Below the pieces are notes generated by a model. It worked only from the letters and a program-made list of their open reading frames with translations. It was not told the DNA's origin and did not search any database. A DNA stretch of 60,000 nt, taken from Tubiluchus corallicola. Taxonomy: Eukaryota > Priapulida > Priapulimorpha > Priapulimorphida > Tubiluchidae. The translations under genes were made by a program, and so were the position numbers. The stretch covers positions 374,001 through 434,000 of the forward strand of contig JAQGDQ010000087.1 of assembly GCA_030141605.1 (NCBI GenBank). Reading direction: 5' to 3'. Every line of letters starts with the position of its first letter. Within the stretch, counting starts at the first letter, position 1. Below, piece by piece: positions 10,094-23,800 of this stretch.

Positions 10094-13000
10094 GTAAGAA
10101 ATAATTAACAAAATGTTTAGCTGTTGTAGCAGGCTAGAAATAACTTTCGTGGACAGTTTTTGTTGACAGTGCCAAGGTTGTTACATTACTCAGAACACAA
10201 TACGATGTTGAATTGATAAAATTATAAATTATTAGACAATTTGCATGTTTTGAGCATTTCTTGCTTTTTGCAGGAAGATGAGATGATTGTGAGCAGTGGA
10301 ATTCAGCACCACACTTATCATTCTACTAGTCCTGGTCAACCACAATTCCAATCTCAGGTATCACTATCAGTTAACTAATAGCAAGCTGTAGTGTTAACTG
10401 CAGACTGACATATTTGTTATATTTTGATATTTTTGTTTATGATTTGAGATTGATTAATGCTTCTTGTTTGTTTTTATCTAGTGTAGTTGCACTTTTTCAC
10501 AATTTTTCCAATGCTTAAGGCTAATTGCATTTCCAAGCAGGAAGACAATTAAAGTGACATGAGTTCGGTTACTTGCCTTTTGTGTTACATGATCAAATTG
10601 GAGTTTTTTTGTAAGATATACTGCTTTTTATACTGAGTAACTGCAGGGCTTAAAGAATCGGTTGCCGTCAGCGTAGGACAACCATTTTTTACATTGGGGC
10701 AACTAAAATAACTTTATTATTAGTCCATTGCACTACCTAAAAGTACTTTAAAGTAAGATGTGCAATGTATCTCAATATGCGATATACTGTTTTCCAGCCG
10801 GTTTCTAGTGCACTGTCGATATGAGTGCATTCAATGCTGTTATCAAAATTACCGTGTAACTTTGATAATTATTATAATTTAGCCTATAGGACAGTTTTGT
10901 AGTCCTTGTTAATAAAGAAAGGAACCCAGCTAAACTTTTGCTATTAAAAGGTTGAGGAAAAAAGTATTTTAAGTAAAAATTTGTCCATCTGCCGAAGAAG
11001 TATCTTGCAGACTACGTACATCGGTTGGCGAACATTTTCCGGCCCTACTTATGCATAATAGCTTTTTGGTATTTTTGTGGTACATGTGCTGTAATAATTC
11101 AAATTTGGAACTTAGAACATGAACTAGTCCCTTTTTCTACAGAAGAGCTTAAAACTGGAACTAGTTGGATTTTCTAATATCTTAGTCGAACCAGGAATTT
11201 GATCTAATTCCTTTTTCTACATTGTGAACTTGGAAGTCGAACTAATAGTTAAAGGTGATACTTTGGTTTTTAAGCTAGATGTTGATTGGTGCTCAGCCAA
11301 TCACGATTATCCCTGGAGTTGCTTTCATATAGTTGATACCGTTCTGAGATTTGGGAAACCAATCAGTTACTCCTAATTCTCCAAGGACAGCCCTGATCCA
11401 AACAGAATTTTCATCCCCTTATTGGAGTTACATTTCAAATGGAATATTGTCATGCCTGAATTAATCCTTATTTTGATGGCATCTCTTTAACGTATTTGAC
11501 CGTGCTTCGCCCTATCTTGATTTTATATGCATAATGCATATCACAGATAAAATGACTTGTACAGTAACTAGTGCAGTGTCATTGAGCAATTTTCTGAAAT
11601 TATTGAGTTATTGAGAAATGTATTGGGTTTCGTGAGCAACTCTAACATAAAACATGCCATTAATTACTGAAATTGAACTAAAAAACTACTAATTATCAAT
11701 GAATGACAAGTTAACTAATTAGTCAAATTGCACTACACTAACCATAAAGAAATGAATTTTCTACATGCCGCCGCACATAGTGAGTGTATGCGAAAAATAA
11801 TGTTTGCGAAAAACATTAGAAAAATTTAGCAGTTAAAGGATGATAAGTACCTCATGTGATTAGTAAAATCATTTTAAAGTCAGTGTTGTTTAATGCTTGT
11901 CTACTCTCATTTTGAATGCCCATTTTCCACCAATGACATCATGCATCACGTGAAAACAAGTAACGCAATGTCAATTTTTATCAAAGGTAAAATAAATTTT
12001 CAGAAAAAATTAATTAGCAAATTTTGTGGTATTTCTGCATAAGCATTATTAGATGAGCTACAGAAGTTTGAATTAATTTAAGTGACGCGTGCTTACGGAA
12101 AGTCACGGTGTGCCACAAAATCAACCAGTTACGTCATAATGAAGGCTGATTATGGCTGCTACTGCTGCACCTGAAAATTTCTATACAATAGTTGTATAAA
12201 TTAACTTTATGCTTTATAGGCCTAGGCTTTGTGTTTTGCAGTTTTTTTAAATTTCTTTGTTACCATATAACCATATATATGTTGAAGCTGTAACATGCTA
12301 AATACTTATTTTTTAACATCCCTTTTTTTGAAACTGCAGTATCAGGCCGTAACTCCAAAACTAAAAGTACTGTAGACCTTTGATAGACACTAGATCACAT
12401 CTGTGTTCTTTGTGTAAGTCTTTAGATGACTTGAATTTTTTTAAATTGCAATCCAAAGTTGACGTGATGATAGTCAGTTTTCATATATTCCAACGCATCT
12501 GTCACATTCTTTTCACGGTTTCTACTCAGTTTGAAAAAAACAAGAGCTAGATCCACGTCTCTTTGTCCACTGGGTTTGTCTGAAGCAGCACTGCCTGGCA
12601 TGCTTACTGCCCCCGCACATGGTCAGGTTAATGTTTGACCTTTATTTTGGACACATGATGCTTTAATTTGTGTTTACCAGCTATTCACTTTTCAGAGTTT
12701 TGACAGTTACAGATATCTTCTTATCTGGTAATTTGACAATTACAGATTAACTGTCTATTAAGTGTGCTAAAATTATCTTCTTAAGTGACTTACTAACTGC
12801 TAGCCCAGCATCTAAGCATTACTCCATGCAACTTTAATAATTGTTAATACTAAGCAATGTAATCCCTTATTGGTTTTGATTAAAATTTGCATATGGTGTT
12901 TCTGAGTTTCAAATTAGGTGGCTTCCCTGTAGTATTATCCTGCACAAGTGGGCAAATCAATTTTCACTTTTTGTTTTAGGCAATAGATGTATGAGCTGTG

Positions 13001-14428
13001 CATAACAATTTTAGTTAAATGTTTGCAGGCAGAGAAAAGAGCTCATCATAATGCCTTGGAAAGAAAACGGCGCGATCACATCAAGGATTCATTTCATAGT
13101 CTGCGAGACTCTATACCTACTGTCCATGCTGATAAAATTACACCAAAAGTATGACATTTGTTAAGCATTCATCTGCTCATTAATTGCAATGACTTAATTG
13201 TAAAAAATCATTAGCTTGTGTAGATAGCATCGCAAGTCCCACGTTTTTAGACGTGATTTAAGACTTGTAATTTTTTATCGATTTTCCTGTTTTATCTAAC
13301 TAACTCTAAAATAATATTCATGTAATTTTGGAATCTGATTATTGCGAAAAAAATATAGCATATTTATTTTTTAATTTACAGCAGAACTAACAAGTTGACA
13401 TTTTCTTTCAAGAATGTTATTAATACATTAGCATAGCTAGCGAGTCCGGCAATGTCAAATTAGCTGAACATTGTTTTTATTAATCTACATTTTTTCAGTC
13501 ATCGAGAGCCCAAATTCTCAATAAAGCCACGGATTACATTCAGTACATGAGAAAGAAAAACACTGTCCATCAGCAAGATATCGAAGAGTTAAGAAAACAG
13601 AATCACGTTTTAGAGGCTCAAGGTATGGTTATCATTATGTTTTTAAGTCAATATATAGCAGCTCAACTGGAGTAGAAAGCTGGTTGGTAAAATTTTGTAA
13701 TTATTAATACTGTCTTCAGCAAAATTATGAACTTTTATAATATTATACACTTTACTTCTTGTAACTTTCTAAATGGTCTTTTGTCACCTTGTTCAGCACT
13801 CTGCATTATTTACTGCTTGCAAAAGGGGTAGATTTTTATATTTTGCAAGTATTTCTACTGTTATGTCCGGCTGTAAAGTCTGTAATCTGTAGAGGTGTGT
13901 TGCTTCTTTGTGGCCATTATCACATAGTAGACACAAGATTTGCATCAGTTCTCCATTGTGAGAGAATGATTACCAAAATTAGATTCCTTTATTGTTCTAG
14001 AGGTACATGCAATTATACCAAGCAATTTGTGAATGTACAAACTTAGTAAAAGCTTGATGATTACCAAAATTAGGTGTCTTTACCATTTTACAGATAAATA
14101 TAAAATTACCAAGGAATCTAACTCGTCTAAAACTTAGTAAAAGCTGAGTCTTGTAAATGTTATTTCTTTTTAGTAAATGGACTTCTGGTTTTTTTGAGAA
14201 GATGTCTGAATTTGTATTTTTCTATTTTTAGTTCGACAATTAGAAGGCTTAAAAGCAAGCGTGCAAGGAAAGGAAGAAAAACAAGAATCTGGAGATACAG
14301 CTGAGGATAGTGTTGGTGTAAAAGTGGAAGAAAAATCCGATTTAGTAAAAATCGAAGAAAACTCCGACTCTGAACCTGCCGAGGGTTCCGAAACCAGAAC
14401 TAGTCGTCGAAAAAAGCTGAAAACGTAA
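10055..14428 (+). CDS. MAX: MAX, bHLH-leucine-zipper dimerisation partner of MYC/MXD, complete
   Basis: MAX is the obligate nuclear dimer partner of MYC, MXD and MGA proteins and binds CACGTG E-boxes. Five exons (10055-10093, 10274-10357, 13029-13148, 13499-13622, 14232-14428) splice in frame to 187 residues. The start [13 protein letters not shown] parallels vertebrate MSDNDDIEVESD. The basic region [18 protein letters not shown] carries the E-box-reading His48, Glu52 and Arg56. Helix 2 is [16 protein letters not shown]. The zipper has heptad residues M98, H105, L112, L119 and L126 and keeps the Gln115-Asn116 pair. The tail is acidic and ends in a basic SRRKKLKT, like the vertebrate nuclear signal. 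Two differences stand out: exon 2 encodes 28 residues where vertebrates have 9, and the HLH loop is four residues longer. Identification is essentially certain. Confidence 0.97.
10274..10357 (+). CDS. MAX: MAX coding exon 2 (residues 14-41)
   Basis: Acceptor ctttttgcag, reading [17 protein letters not shown] to PQFQSQ, donor gtatca, phase 0. It corresponds to the optional 9-residue vertebrate exon (EEQPRFQSA) but is three times longer; its end PQFQSQ resembles PRFQSA. As a phase-0 exon it could be skipped without a frameshift. Confidence 0.92.
10358..13028 (+). other. MAX intron 2
   Basis: A 2.7-kb intron. It holds an inverted copy of dispersed repeat family A (11795-12115). Otherwise AT-rich with no exon or RNA gene seen. 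Confidence 0.7.
11795..12115 (-). repeat. Dispersed repeat family A, copy 2 (inverted)
   Basis: The reverse complement of the repeat at 5400-5810, diverged. Shared blocks include cagaagtttgaatta, caaattttgtggt, attagtaaaatca and attttgaatgcccattt. It sits in MAX intron 2. Confidence 0.7.
13029..13148 (+). CDS. MAX: MAX coding exon 3: basic region, helix 1, loop
   Basis: Acceptor tgtttgcag. It encodes [19 protein letters not shown], helix 1 to SLRDSIP, then the loop residues [10 protein letters not shown], donor gtatga (phase 0). Confidence 0.97.
13499..13622 (+). CDS. MAX: MAX coding exon 4: helix 2 and zipper start
   Basis: Acceptor ttttttcag. It encodes [19 protein letters not shown] and continues to [11 protein letters not shown], leaving one base before donor gtatgg. 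Confidence 0.97.
14232..14428 (+). CDS. MAX: MAX coding exon 5: zipper end and acidic/basic tail
   Basis: Acceptor tctatttttag; TT completes Val123, then [11 protein letters not shown] Glu/Lys/Ser-rich tail follows, including [13 protein letters not shown], with a terminal SRRKKLKT and stop TAA. Confidence 0.96.
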
Positions 14429-14578
14429 CTCATCTAGGTAGTTATTGTAATTGTACATAGTAGCTTAATATTCACTGTTCTCAACTTTTCAGTGTCAAAA
14501 ATTGCATTTTGTATTATGTTAATAATCTACATAACTTATTTTATTCCATAAGATATTTATAATTTTTTTATAATTGAA

Positions 14579-14584
14579 AATAAA
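14579..14584 (+). terminator. Candidate MAX polyadenylation signal AATAAA
   Basis: First AATAAA downstream of the MAX stop codon (about 150 bases). Several more follow (near 15165, 15225, 15373), so the used site is not certain. Confidence 0.45.
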
Positions 14585-17013
14585 AAATCAATTTTTATCT
14601 GCACTCTGCACAGTAAACAAGGTTCGACGATGTCCAGAGAATTAATGTCCAATCAAAACTTATGCACTTTGTCAGTATCACTTTGTTTTAAGTATCACAT
14701 GCATTTTATCTATTGTAATATATTAGCTAAAAATGTAAAGAAAGTACATCTGACTTAGCCGCTTGTGTTCACAAAAGATGTGTACTTTTATTTTACTGGT
14801 TGACAAGAAAAAATATTTAACCAGGAGAAACTGAAAATTCTCTTCATTTGAGACTTGGTGACTGCTGTCAGCATTGAATAAGTTAATTATCCTTACAATA
14901 TGTCTGCAATTGATTAAATTACCACTGCCATAATTAAGCATTGACGCTGTGTGTTGTGCCAATTAGCATCTCAAATGGTTATCTAAGTGGCAGATTTAGT
15001 TTATCTTTAGTTCGCAGATGTCTTCATAATTATATGCACTATTTGAATATTGATAGTTAATGTTTCACAAAGGCTGCTATTCTACATTATTACAAATTTC
15101 AGTAGGAAAGTAAATATCCACACATCTGCATTATATGTAAATTTATTATCTAATTTTTGTAATAAATGTAACTGTCACTGATTGTGCAGTATTTCTGATG
15201 TAAAATTTAACAAAGCAATTTGTTAATAAAACATAAATTTGAAAGAAGTGCCATGGCTTTACAATCTGCATGAAAAATGCATTCTACATTTAGAATTGGT
15301 CGTTTGTAACTTATTTCTGTATGGCAGAGTGTATGGAGTAAGTCGTTATATTTCATAAAGTTTACGAGAAGGAAATAAATTTTCCTGCATTAAAATTGTT
15401 CAATACACGCATCGTTTTCCCCAATTAGCATAATTAGGTACTAGCACATATACTCGTATCTACCATGGTACTTCACCTTTGAATAGAATTCATCACCTTT
15501 ATCGAAAAAAATTTGACACATTAGTTATACTAAGTGTGAAATGTACTAAGTACGTTGTAATTAATATTTATTTAATTATTTTTTTGCAATTTTTGCAGTA
15601 AATTGGATCTCACTTCATGTTGTTTGATTTGCTTTTCATGGAGAATTGTAATTTTGCTCGTATTTCTTCAGCGGGCTATTGTATGAAACGCCCTTGTACT
15701 GCGTATACTGTTTTTGAAACAGGTATGCCAGTACGTTGTAATATTCCAACAGGAAAATAAAACTACTGAAAGAGTAAAAGCGGAACCTGTGTTCTGGGAT
15801 GTGTCCAGAAAAAATTTTGCCACTTGAAAGGACCAAGTGATATAGGACTTATAATAAATAAACTAAACAAAATACTTAATCGGCTCATTAACCTTGTATT
15901 TGCATTTATACGGTAATCTTGTAAAACTGTTTTTTAAGCAACAGAATTTTTAGTTCTATTCCGGGAACTGATAGTTTTGCTGGTATTATTTCGTCGGCAT
16001 TTCTTTTGGCAATATTGTAATTATAATTTGCTTGTGCCGCAGGTCTCCTTGGATCCCAGCAGAACCCAAATTGGAGTTTTGTTACATATTACATGTTATG
16101 TAATCATAAAAAATTTTGCTAACGTAGCACAGATGCTAGCACATTATATTTCTTAATATACGATTGTGTCGTATTCACAGTCTGCAGGTGCTAGCAAATG
16201 CAGAGCTTGTTTAAGAAATATACTTTTGTTTCGTTGAAATAAAATTTAGCAATGCTTTTTTATATTATAAGTATAAAAACAATTATTGGCTTAGCTACCG
16301 ACTTTGAACGCATCTTTTCTATGAACTAGGTTTGACGGAGCTAAGCAGTTTGTAGTACAGTAAGGCATCTACTGTGATGTTAATGCCGCAATGTGACAAT
16401 CAGAATTCGATAACTTGTCTTAATTTGGTTCAACATGTCTTTGGAGTAAGATAGTAGCCTAAACTATCATATTTACTTTTGATAATTTCAATTTTTGCTT
16501 TTGCATTTAACAATGTAAGTTGACGTGCACATTATGCTACCTAAGTAATACACGAAGCTCAAGATGTATGAACTCTGTATATAAAAATGTGAAATGTATG
16601 CCTTGTTAGTACTTTATCGCTTAGTACTTCATTTGCATCAAGTTTGGTGCAAAATTGGATCGGAACATCGTGACATCAACTTTTTTCGATGTTAGTTTGT
16701 ACTACTGCAGTTTTGCTGTTTTAGCTTTCGTCTGATTTTGTCAAAATGTGTGTTAATAAAATTTGTTTGTGTAAAGACATGATCATAAATAGTTAATACA
16801 GTTATCATGTTGTTAGATGTTTTCACAGCTCCACCTTAATGCGTTAAACAATTTTTAAAAAAATGGACAAAACATACTGATGACAGTGCAACAAATAAAC
16901 AAACATGCAGGATAACAGTTGCGTAAATTTAAAAGTTAATACAAATAAGATGGAATTTAAGTAAAAAATGCACCAAAGAAATAAACTCACAATATTTTCC
17001 TACAATACAAAAA

Positions 17014-17019
17014 TTTATT
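17014..17019 (-). terminator. Candidate FNTB polyadenylation signal
   Basis: Reads AATAAA on the minus strand, about 800 bases downstream of the FNTB stop codon. I did not see a nearer one. Confidence 0.3.
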
Positions 17020-17815
17020 TCTTTGTCAGAAAAACTATAATGGCACTCAAAGAATCAAGTTATGATGAGGCCGGGAGTAAATAGAACTTCACTACTCAAA
17101 AAAATTCACGGTAGATTTGTTTTGCACCAAATTCTGTCAACATCAGAACACTAGTTCTGCATTCATGAATGTATGTGTGAACAAATTGCTCCTAATAGAT
17201 AAAATGCTGAAAGAAGAAAACAAAAAACCGTTCTCGACTGGATTTGAAAACTAGATGCTTGCACAAGAAAAGCTTACATTCGGCACTGTCCATGATTTAG
17301 GTCTTAAAGCTTGAAGAAAAACCACACAACGTTGCGAGAGGATTTTTAAGCTTGGAAACATGAATATCGGTTCGGGGTGTCCACTACTGCTTTGAGTGTG
17401 AGTAGATCCCTAAATGCACAACTTGTATCAATATCATGTTATAAGATATTACATATGTACATTTCATGAACTTGTAGTTTGAGAAATCTTAAAAAAGGTT
17501 ATTTAATAAGGAATTCGTGTTTCGGTACAGCTGCACTGTAACTATTTTTGTTCCACTAGCATGTATGCACTGTCTAGCAACCTGTTCTGTACTAATTCCA
17601 AGTTATACAACTAAACAACCACAGCTTACTATCATGCTGTACACACCACCGTTTTACTAAATTCACAGACTTGTCCCAAAAGTTCTTATGTCCTATGTGT
17701 GTTATGACTTTCAACCATGATAAAGCAAGGCAAATCAAGAAAAGGATTTTTCATAGGCTTTACGTCCTGCAAAGCCATATTCACACAGAATAAAACTGCA
17801 CAGGACTGTTCTGCT

Positions 17816-17899
17816 TCAAGGCACGGGTAATTTGCCAAAGTGATCCATAGCTTTTCCAACAGCATCCATACCAATGTTGTAAACTGGATGAACTGGTAG
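17816..17899 (-). CDS. FNTB: FNTB coding exon 13 (residues 379-405 and stop)
   Basis: Acceptor ttatttttag, reading LPVHPVYNIGMDAVGKAMDH to KLPVP and stop TGA. It matches human QPTHPVYNIGPDKVIQATTYF, then stops where mammals add an acidic tail. Confidence 0.95.
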   Translation of the reverse strand, partial: LPVHPVYNIGMDAVGKAMDHFGKLPVP

Positions 17900-20800
17900 C
17901 TAAAAATAAAAGCAGGCATGTAAGCGTACATTCTGTCTAAGAAATTCGAAAATGGGAACTAACCAATACACGGTAGCCCAAAAAAGCACTAAAGCAGTAA
18001 AGCACTTTTATGATGGTTTTTAAAGTCCAGCACTTTTACAACACCATTTCAATGTATCATAGGCCAACAGATCTAACCCTTTCAGCATACCGCCACTGAC
18101 CTTGCTTCCTCACCATACCATGACAAATGCCTAGGCGGCACTTCCACTTTGGAGTCAACTTTAGAGAGAAAATGTAAAATGCGAGAGAGAAAACGTGTGA
18201 TAAAATGATTAAAACAGGATTAACAAGAGAGACAACTATGGGGAAAAAGCCTACTCAATGGCTTCAACTTGTCGATCTACGGTTGCGCAGAATTGAAGAA
18301 GTCTACAATCATGCCATCAATATGACAAAACAATTTCCCAAATATGTGGAATTACCACATATTGGAATAGGTTTAGTTCAGAAAAATTAAACTAGGAAAT
18401 TAAAAGCCTAGCTATTTTTAAATTTTAGTGTCATTGCGTAGTTGCTGTTTTGCACAAAATACCAGTATTACAAGAATAGTACTGCCAAAGAACATAGATT
18501 CATATCACGGTTTGCCAGACAAAAGCGGGGAGACGTCGGTCCGAATTTGCCGATTGTCCGTATTTACCGATACTAAGCTAATACAGTAGGCGCCACGTAT
18601 TAAACTCACGGTAATTTTGTATCAATCACCTAATTGTCTCAGAAACATCTAGTACAGGCTGACATACAAGCTACACACGTGTCGTTACCCACTGCTTGGT
18701 TAACAAAGTGACGGCCTGCCAACTAGAGGTCAGCTCATGAAACAACGGACTGTGTCTGTAGTATGCGGGACTCCAGATTTTGTTAGATATTTCCGATATC
18801 CGTAAAATCGAGGTTTGGCAAAAAGAGATATGAGTGTAATTACATTTAATTACATATTGTAGTAAATAAATAATACGTAACAAATAATTTAAATAACAAA
18901 ATTGCTAAAATCTAGGCTAAATTTTCTAGCAAAATTTTTTATGATTATTGCCAGAACTAGAAAGAAATCAAAACTTAGTGAATACTCTATAACAAACTTA
19001 GAAAAGTGAACGTTACTGTTAAGTTAAACAGTGCAAACACAGCTGTTTTATGTGTTAAAAATGAGAATAAATGAAATGCAAGAGTTCAATATGTCACACT
19101 AGGCACTATTATACAGCAAATCAAAATCAAATCAATCATTTATTTCTAATCCCAATAACAATACAAAGAAAAATAGGTATAAATAAAAAAAGCCAAACAA
19201 ATGGGAAGGGGTGGCGAAAAACATTAGTTATCGATCTGCAGCAACAGAAATATATTTATCTTTAAGAATCTAATAATTTGATATAGAAATTATTTAAATT
19301 TGTTTTGAGTTTATGACTTTTGTTCCACCATACTCACTAGTTCATTTCGCCTGTCACCAGTGACATGTTTGTGGTCATACCCATGTCCTCCAAAATGTTG
19401 AGCAACAGACAACCCGCTTAGGCAGTAGCACGTGTGATAGAAATCACGATTTCTGAAAAGGCGAGCAGTGATACAAATGCTAAATCAAGTTCAAACAATC
19501 ACAGTTATTTTCAAGTGAAGCTACAAACTGGACTGTCACTGTTATGATTACACTGGGAACATGTGAACTGATTTGTGTTGCAACTAAGTTTAGTTCTGTC
19601 CAGCGAAATGAAATGTAGTGGCAAATGCACTTTTGAATCTCACCAATGCTAATATAGTTAAGCAAATTTTAACATTTTTCTTCTATTCTCCTAAACAGTA
19701 GTTATAACAAAAGGCTGTTTTTCACAATTAGGTTTACAATTTTCGCAATGAAATAGATGCAATGGTAAATGCACATATGAACTTCATTAATGCTAAAATA
19801 ACTAAGCTAAAATTTACATTTTTATTCTACTCTCATAAAGTAACTGTCCCACAAAGGCTGTTTTGCAACATTAATAGACTCTTCTCTCAATGACACCTCA
19901 CTTCCGAATAATTCATTTCAAGAAGAGCAAACTTTTACCAACTTTTCTCACTCAACGACAAATTCATTTCATTTCATAATGTTTCATTTTAGCAGCAAAT
20001 TTGTGGCCTTGCTTAAAAAAAACCAAGATTATGTTTGCGCTAGCATTTTGTAAAGTAATTGTTAATTGAAATTGTACCTGCTGTATTCACTGTACTAATT
20101 TCAAATTGACTGTTGGTAGTTGGCACACACTATAACATGATATGGCTTATTCTAATGTGAAGCTGGCAGTGAAATAAACCCTTCACTGTGTTCATAGTTG
20201 TAGGGTTAGTAGCTGTAGTTTAGCAGCAAGAGTTTTTGCATAATACGTTAAAAAATGACACTAAATACCTCTCAGAAAGCTCAAAAACTAATTGTAGAGT
20301 ATCACAGAAGAGCAGGACTAGAACATTAGAAATGAAACAGAGTGACATTTTAAGATTTAAAGTCAAAGACAGAAAACAGTAACCAACAGCAAGCCACTGT
20401 AGACTAATGGATACATTAGGTCAGGGGTGTGCAAAGTGCGGCCCGCCGAGAGACTTTGTGCGGCCTGCGAAAAGATTTGTCAACCTAATGAAAGAGCGAC
20501 CCGGGCGATTAATTGAGTGTATCCAGCTGAAGTCCGCGCTGCGATTGCAAAGATAGTGCGGGTAGTTTTTCCCACTAGATCGGATGGCATTATCCCTTAC
20601 AAGACGGTTGTCACTTAATGTCAATGTCGGACATGACGTTGCTCACTTGGAACATAAAAAAGCGATGTAATCACAGAACACAGAAAACTATCACGGAAGC
20701 CGCCATTGAAACGCTCGAACGTGCAAGAAATGCGAAAGGCAATTTGATTGGCTGGTAGGAAGACCAACCAGCCAATCTCTAGGCTTTTATTATCGAAGCT

Positions 20801-23800
20801 GTTGATCTGCCCGGTCGTCTTCTTGGTCACAACAGGTAGATCATTTCGACTTGGTTATTTTTTACAAAATAAATTATAAATAAATAAATTATAAAAAATA
20901 TATAATAAACAAGTCAAAATGATCTACTTACTATGACCAAGAAGACGACCGGGCAGATCAATCTGTAAGTAGCCAGCAACCTGAAAAAGTGTGGTCACCC
21001 CTGTTTTGGGGGGGGATTCCCAGATTTTAGTTTCAGCTTAGGCTCAGTAGTACACGCTTCACTAGTGGTTGTTTCATCTTCTCACCAGGTATAGTGTTCT
21101 TATAGATCAGAATCATGGATAAGAAAAAAGAGGAAGATTGAAGAAGAACATCGAGTCAAAACAGATTAATATGTACTGTACTACACAGACTGTGTGATAC
21201 ACATTACTAATATGCATTGTAATGAAATCACCACTATCTGTCGTGAAAGTAGAAATACATGGTTTTTAATATAAATTTTAATAACTTCTAAAATAGGTTT
21301 TTGAGTGTAGTAGTGCAGTAGTAATGATGTGCGCAGATCGCATGCAAAAAAATTGTTATTAGGTCCTATTGTACTTGGCTCCTTGATCTAACTGCACGTG
21401 GCCCGCAGGAATTGCGGGAAAGTTTAATGTGGCCCGGCTAGTCAGATAATTTGCACACCCCTGCATTAGGTAAACATAAAATATGCATTTGCTCCAATAT
21501 TTAGTCCAAACAACAATAACTCATCTTGACCTAATAACAGCACTGCACAACCTTTGTTTGACTAACATTACGATACGACAGCTTTTCTTAGTAACTTCTA
21601 TAGCATCGACTGAATTGCGAAGCATTAAAAAGAAGCTTCCAAGTATGAAAAACCAAGCATGACAACCAAGTGAAAGTGACGCCAAACTTGATTTAAAAAA
21701 GTAAGTAAAAAAACTCACTTGGTTGGTTTGTCTATTAAGCCTCCAGTTGGATGTTGACAACAGATCAACAAATATTCTTGTAACCCACCTGCAAAAATGT
21801 TAATGTTAAATAAGCTTCTAACATGAAACTATAAATTTCTTACAATCGGTGCATCTAATTTGATATGATAAAGCGAGGCACGAGACAAGACAGAAGATTG
21901 TAATAAACGCTTACAGATATAAGAATTTATAAATATGAGATAACTGGTCATTTTCTTGTAATCATATCTTTGGAGTTTGGAGCACTTCGTGAATTAGCTT
22001 TACTACTAAGTCTGTCACACAATCTTAGAAAAGCATAAAACCACTTTCGTGCCATAACAGCCATAGACGAGTAACGACAAGGAAAATTGCGCCTAACTCG
22101 TCTCAACTGCCATACAGTCGCTGATTACTGAAATTCGTTTTCACAAATCTGCATGTGCTCAAAAAACTATTACTAGTTCAGTATTTCATCTTACATGACT
22201 ATCCTTGGTAATGCACTAGATTAATGTTTGGTGTTTCACTATAATCAAACTCCACTACAACCATATAAAACTAACAGTAGTCCCAGCCGCCGAACGCTAA
22301 ATTCTGGCTTACTGGCATTGTGAAAAAAACAGGCTAACTGAACCGGGTAAGTCAGTGTGGACTACTTGATTAATTCAACGGCCGTAAGACATCCATCGAT
22401 AAAAAAATAAAGAAACCAACATACAATATTATTAAATTGTTCAAAGTTGGAAGTGGTGCTTTCTTCCTAACAGAAAGATATCATTAATTACAAGAGCTAC
22501 ATACTAAGTAACTCTACTCTGTCAAACAACATTGCTTAAATATATTTTCGAAACAAACGCAAATCGATTGATCACTTCTGATTCCCAAATCTGATCATGA
22601 CAAAATTCTAAAACAAACATACTACCTTGGTGAAACATCCATTTGTCTTGACTCAAACATTCATCACCTAGAACAGTTTATAAATAAATATAAATAACAA
22701 ACAGTGAATTTTCCCAACCTGCACTATAAGGAGACTCTAGATTAGGTAAGCAATTAAGCATACAAATTATCACATTTTTAGCACAGAATAATAGTTCAAA
22801 TATTTTTCATATCATGTCACTGCTATAAATTTGTATGCCATTTCGAATGCAAATTTTTGACTGTTTAAGTACCAAGCAAATATATTTTTAAAAGACAACA
22901 GTTGTAAAGTTGAAATGACAGCATCAGCGCCAAGAATGGGAAAACATAAAAACAATCATTTTATATTTTCACAAAAAAATTGCCCTAGATGTCTGAAATT
23001 CACGTCCAAATTGATAATTTCCTACATTGTAATAGTATAATTAAGACAAATGCACATATGAATTCTACAGCAGCAAATCCTGTTTGCCTTGACTTAAGAA
23101 GCCATTCAACATTTTCATTGGCAGTAAATCTACTAACTTCTTGAACCAGGCATCACACATGAAAACAAAAAACAAACAAACAAACCTTCCATATATAATG
23201 TCCTATGAATGAGTGGCAGAATGGCGCCTAGCCAAAATGAGTAGCAACCATCTACAAGTTTGTTTGTTCGTCCTTGAAAACCACCTTCAAGTTTCATTTG
23301 TCGATTTACAGTCCAATACTGCAACAAAAATACATATTTTTTGGTTTTCTCCACTAAGGTACAATACATACATCCAAAAACTAAGCTTAAGACACATGAC
23401 GACATAAAATAATCACAGACCAAAATTCGAAGGAGGAAATTTCGTTGTAGATGCCAATCAACTGCTGGGCAAGAATAAAATCTTTATATTTTCGTGGTAA
23501 GCAAATTTTCTTTATCATTGACCCAAAGGAGACAAATTTTTGTCTGTTTATGTACTAAGTAAACATACATCAACTTTAAAAAAAATTTTTTATTAAGATG
23601 ATGGTGCAGAAACTGAGTGCATTGCTGTCAGAATTAACACACACTGGTAGATTTTTACAAGTTTATTGGCATCCAGAAACACTTCTCATGTAGAAAATTC
23701 CAATATTCCATCAATTAAGTGCAATTACACTAAATGCTCTTGCAGCAACCTATGCTTATATACAGAGGATGTTATACAGCAGTGTTTCCCAAAGTGGGCG

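Larger units (their letters stand above)
14429..17815. other. MAX-FNTB convergent intergenic region (both 3' UTRs)
   Basis: About 3.4 kb between the two stop codons, AT-rich, with several AATAAA hexamers on the plus strand (MAX side). One on the minus strand, at 17014-17019, could serve FNTB. No coding exon, tRNA or clear transposon was seen. Confidence 0.6.
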
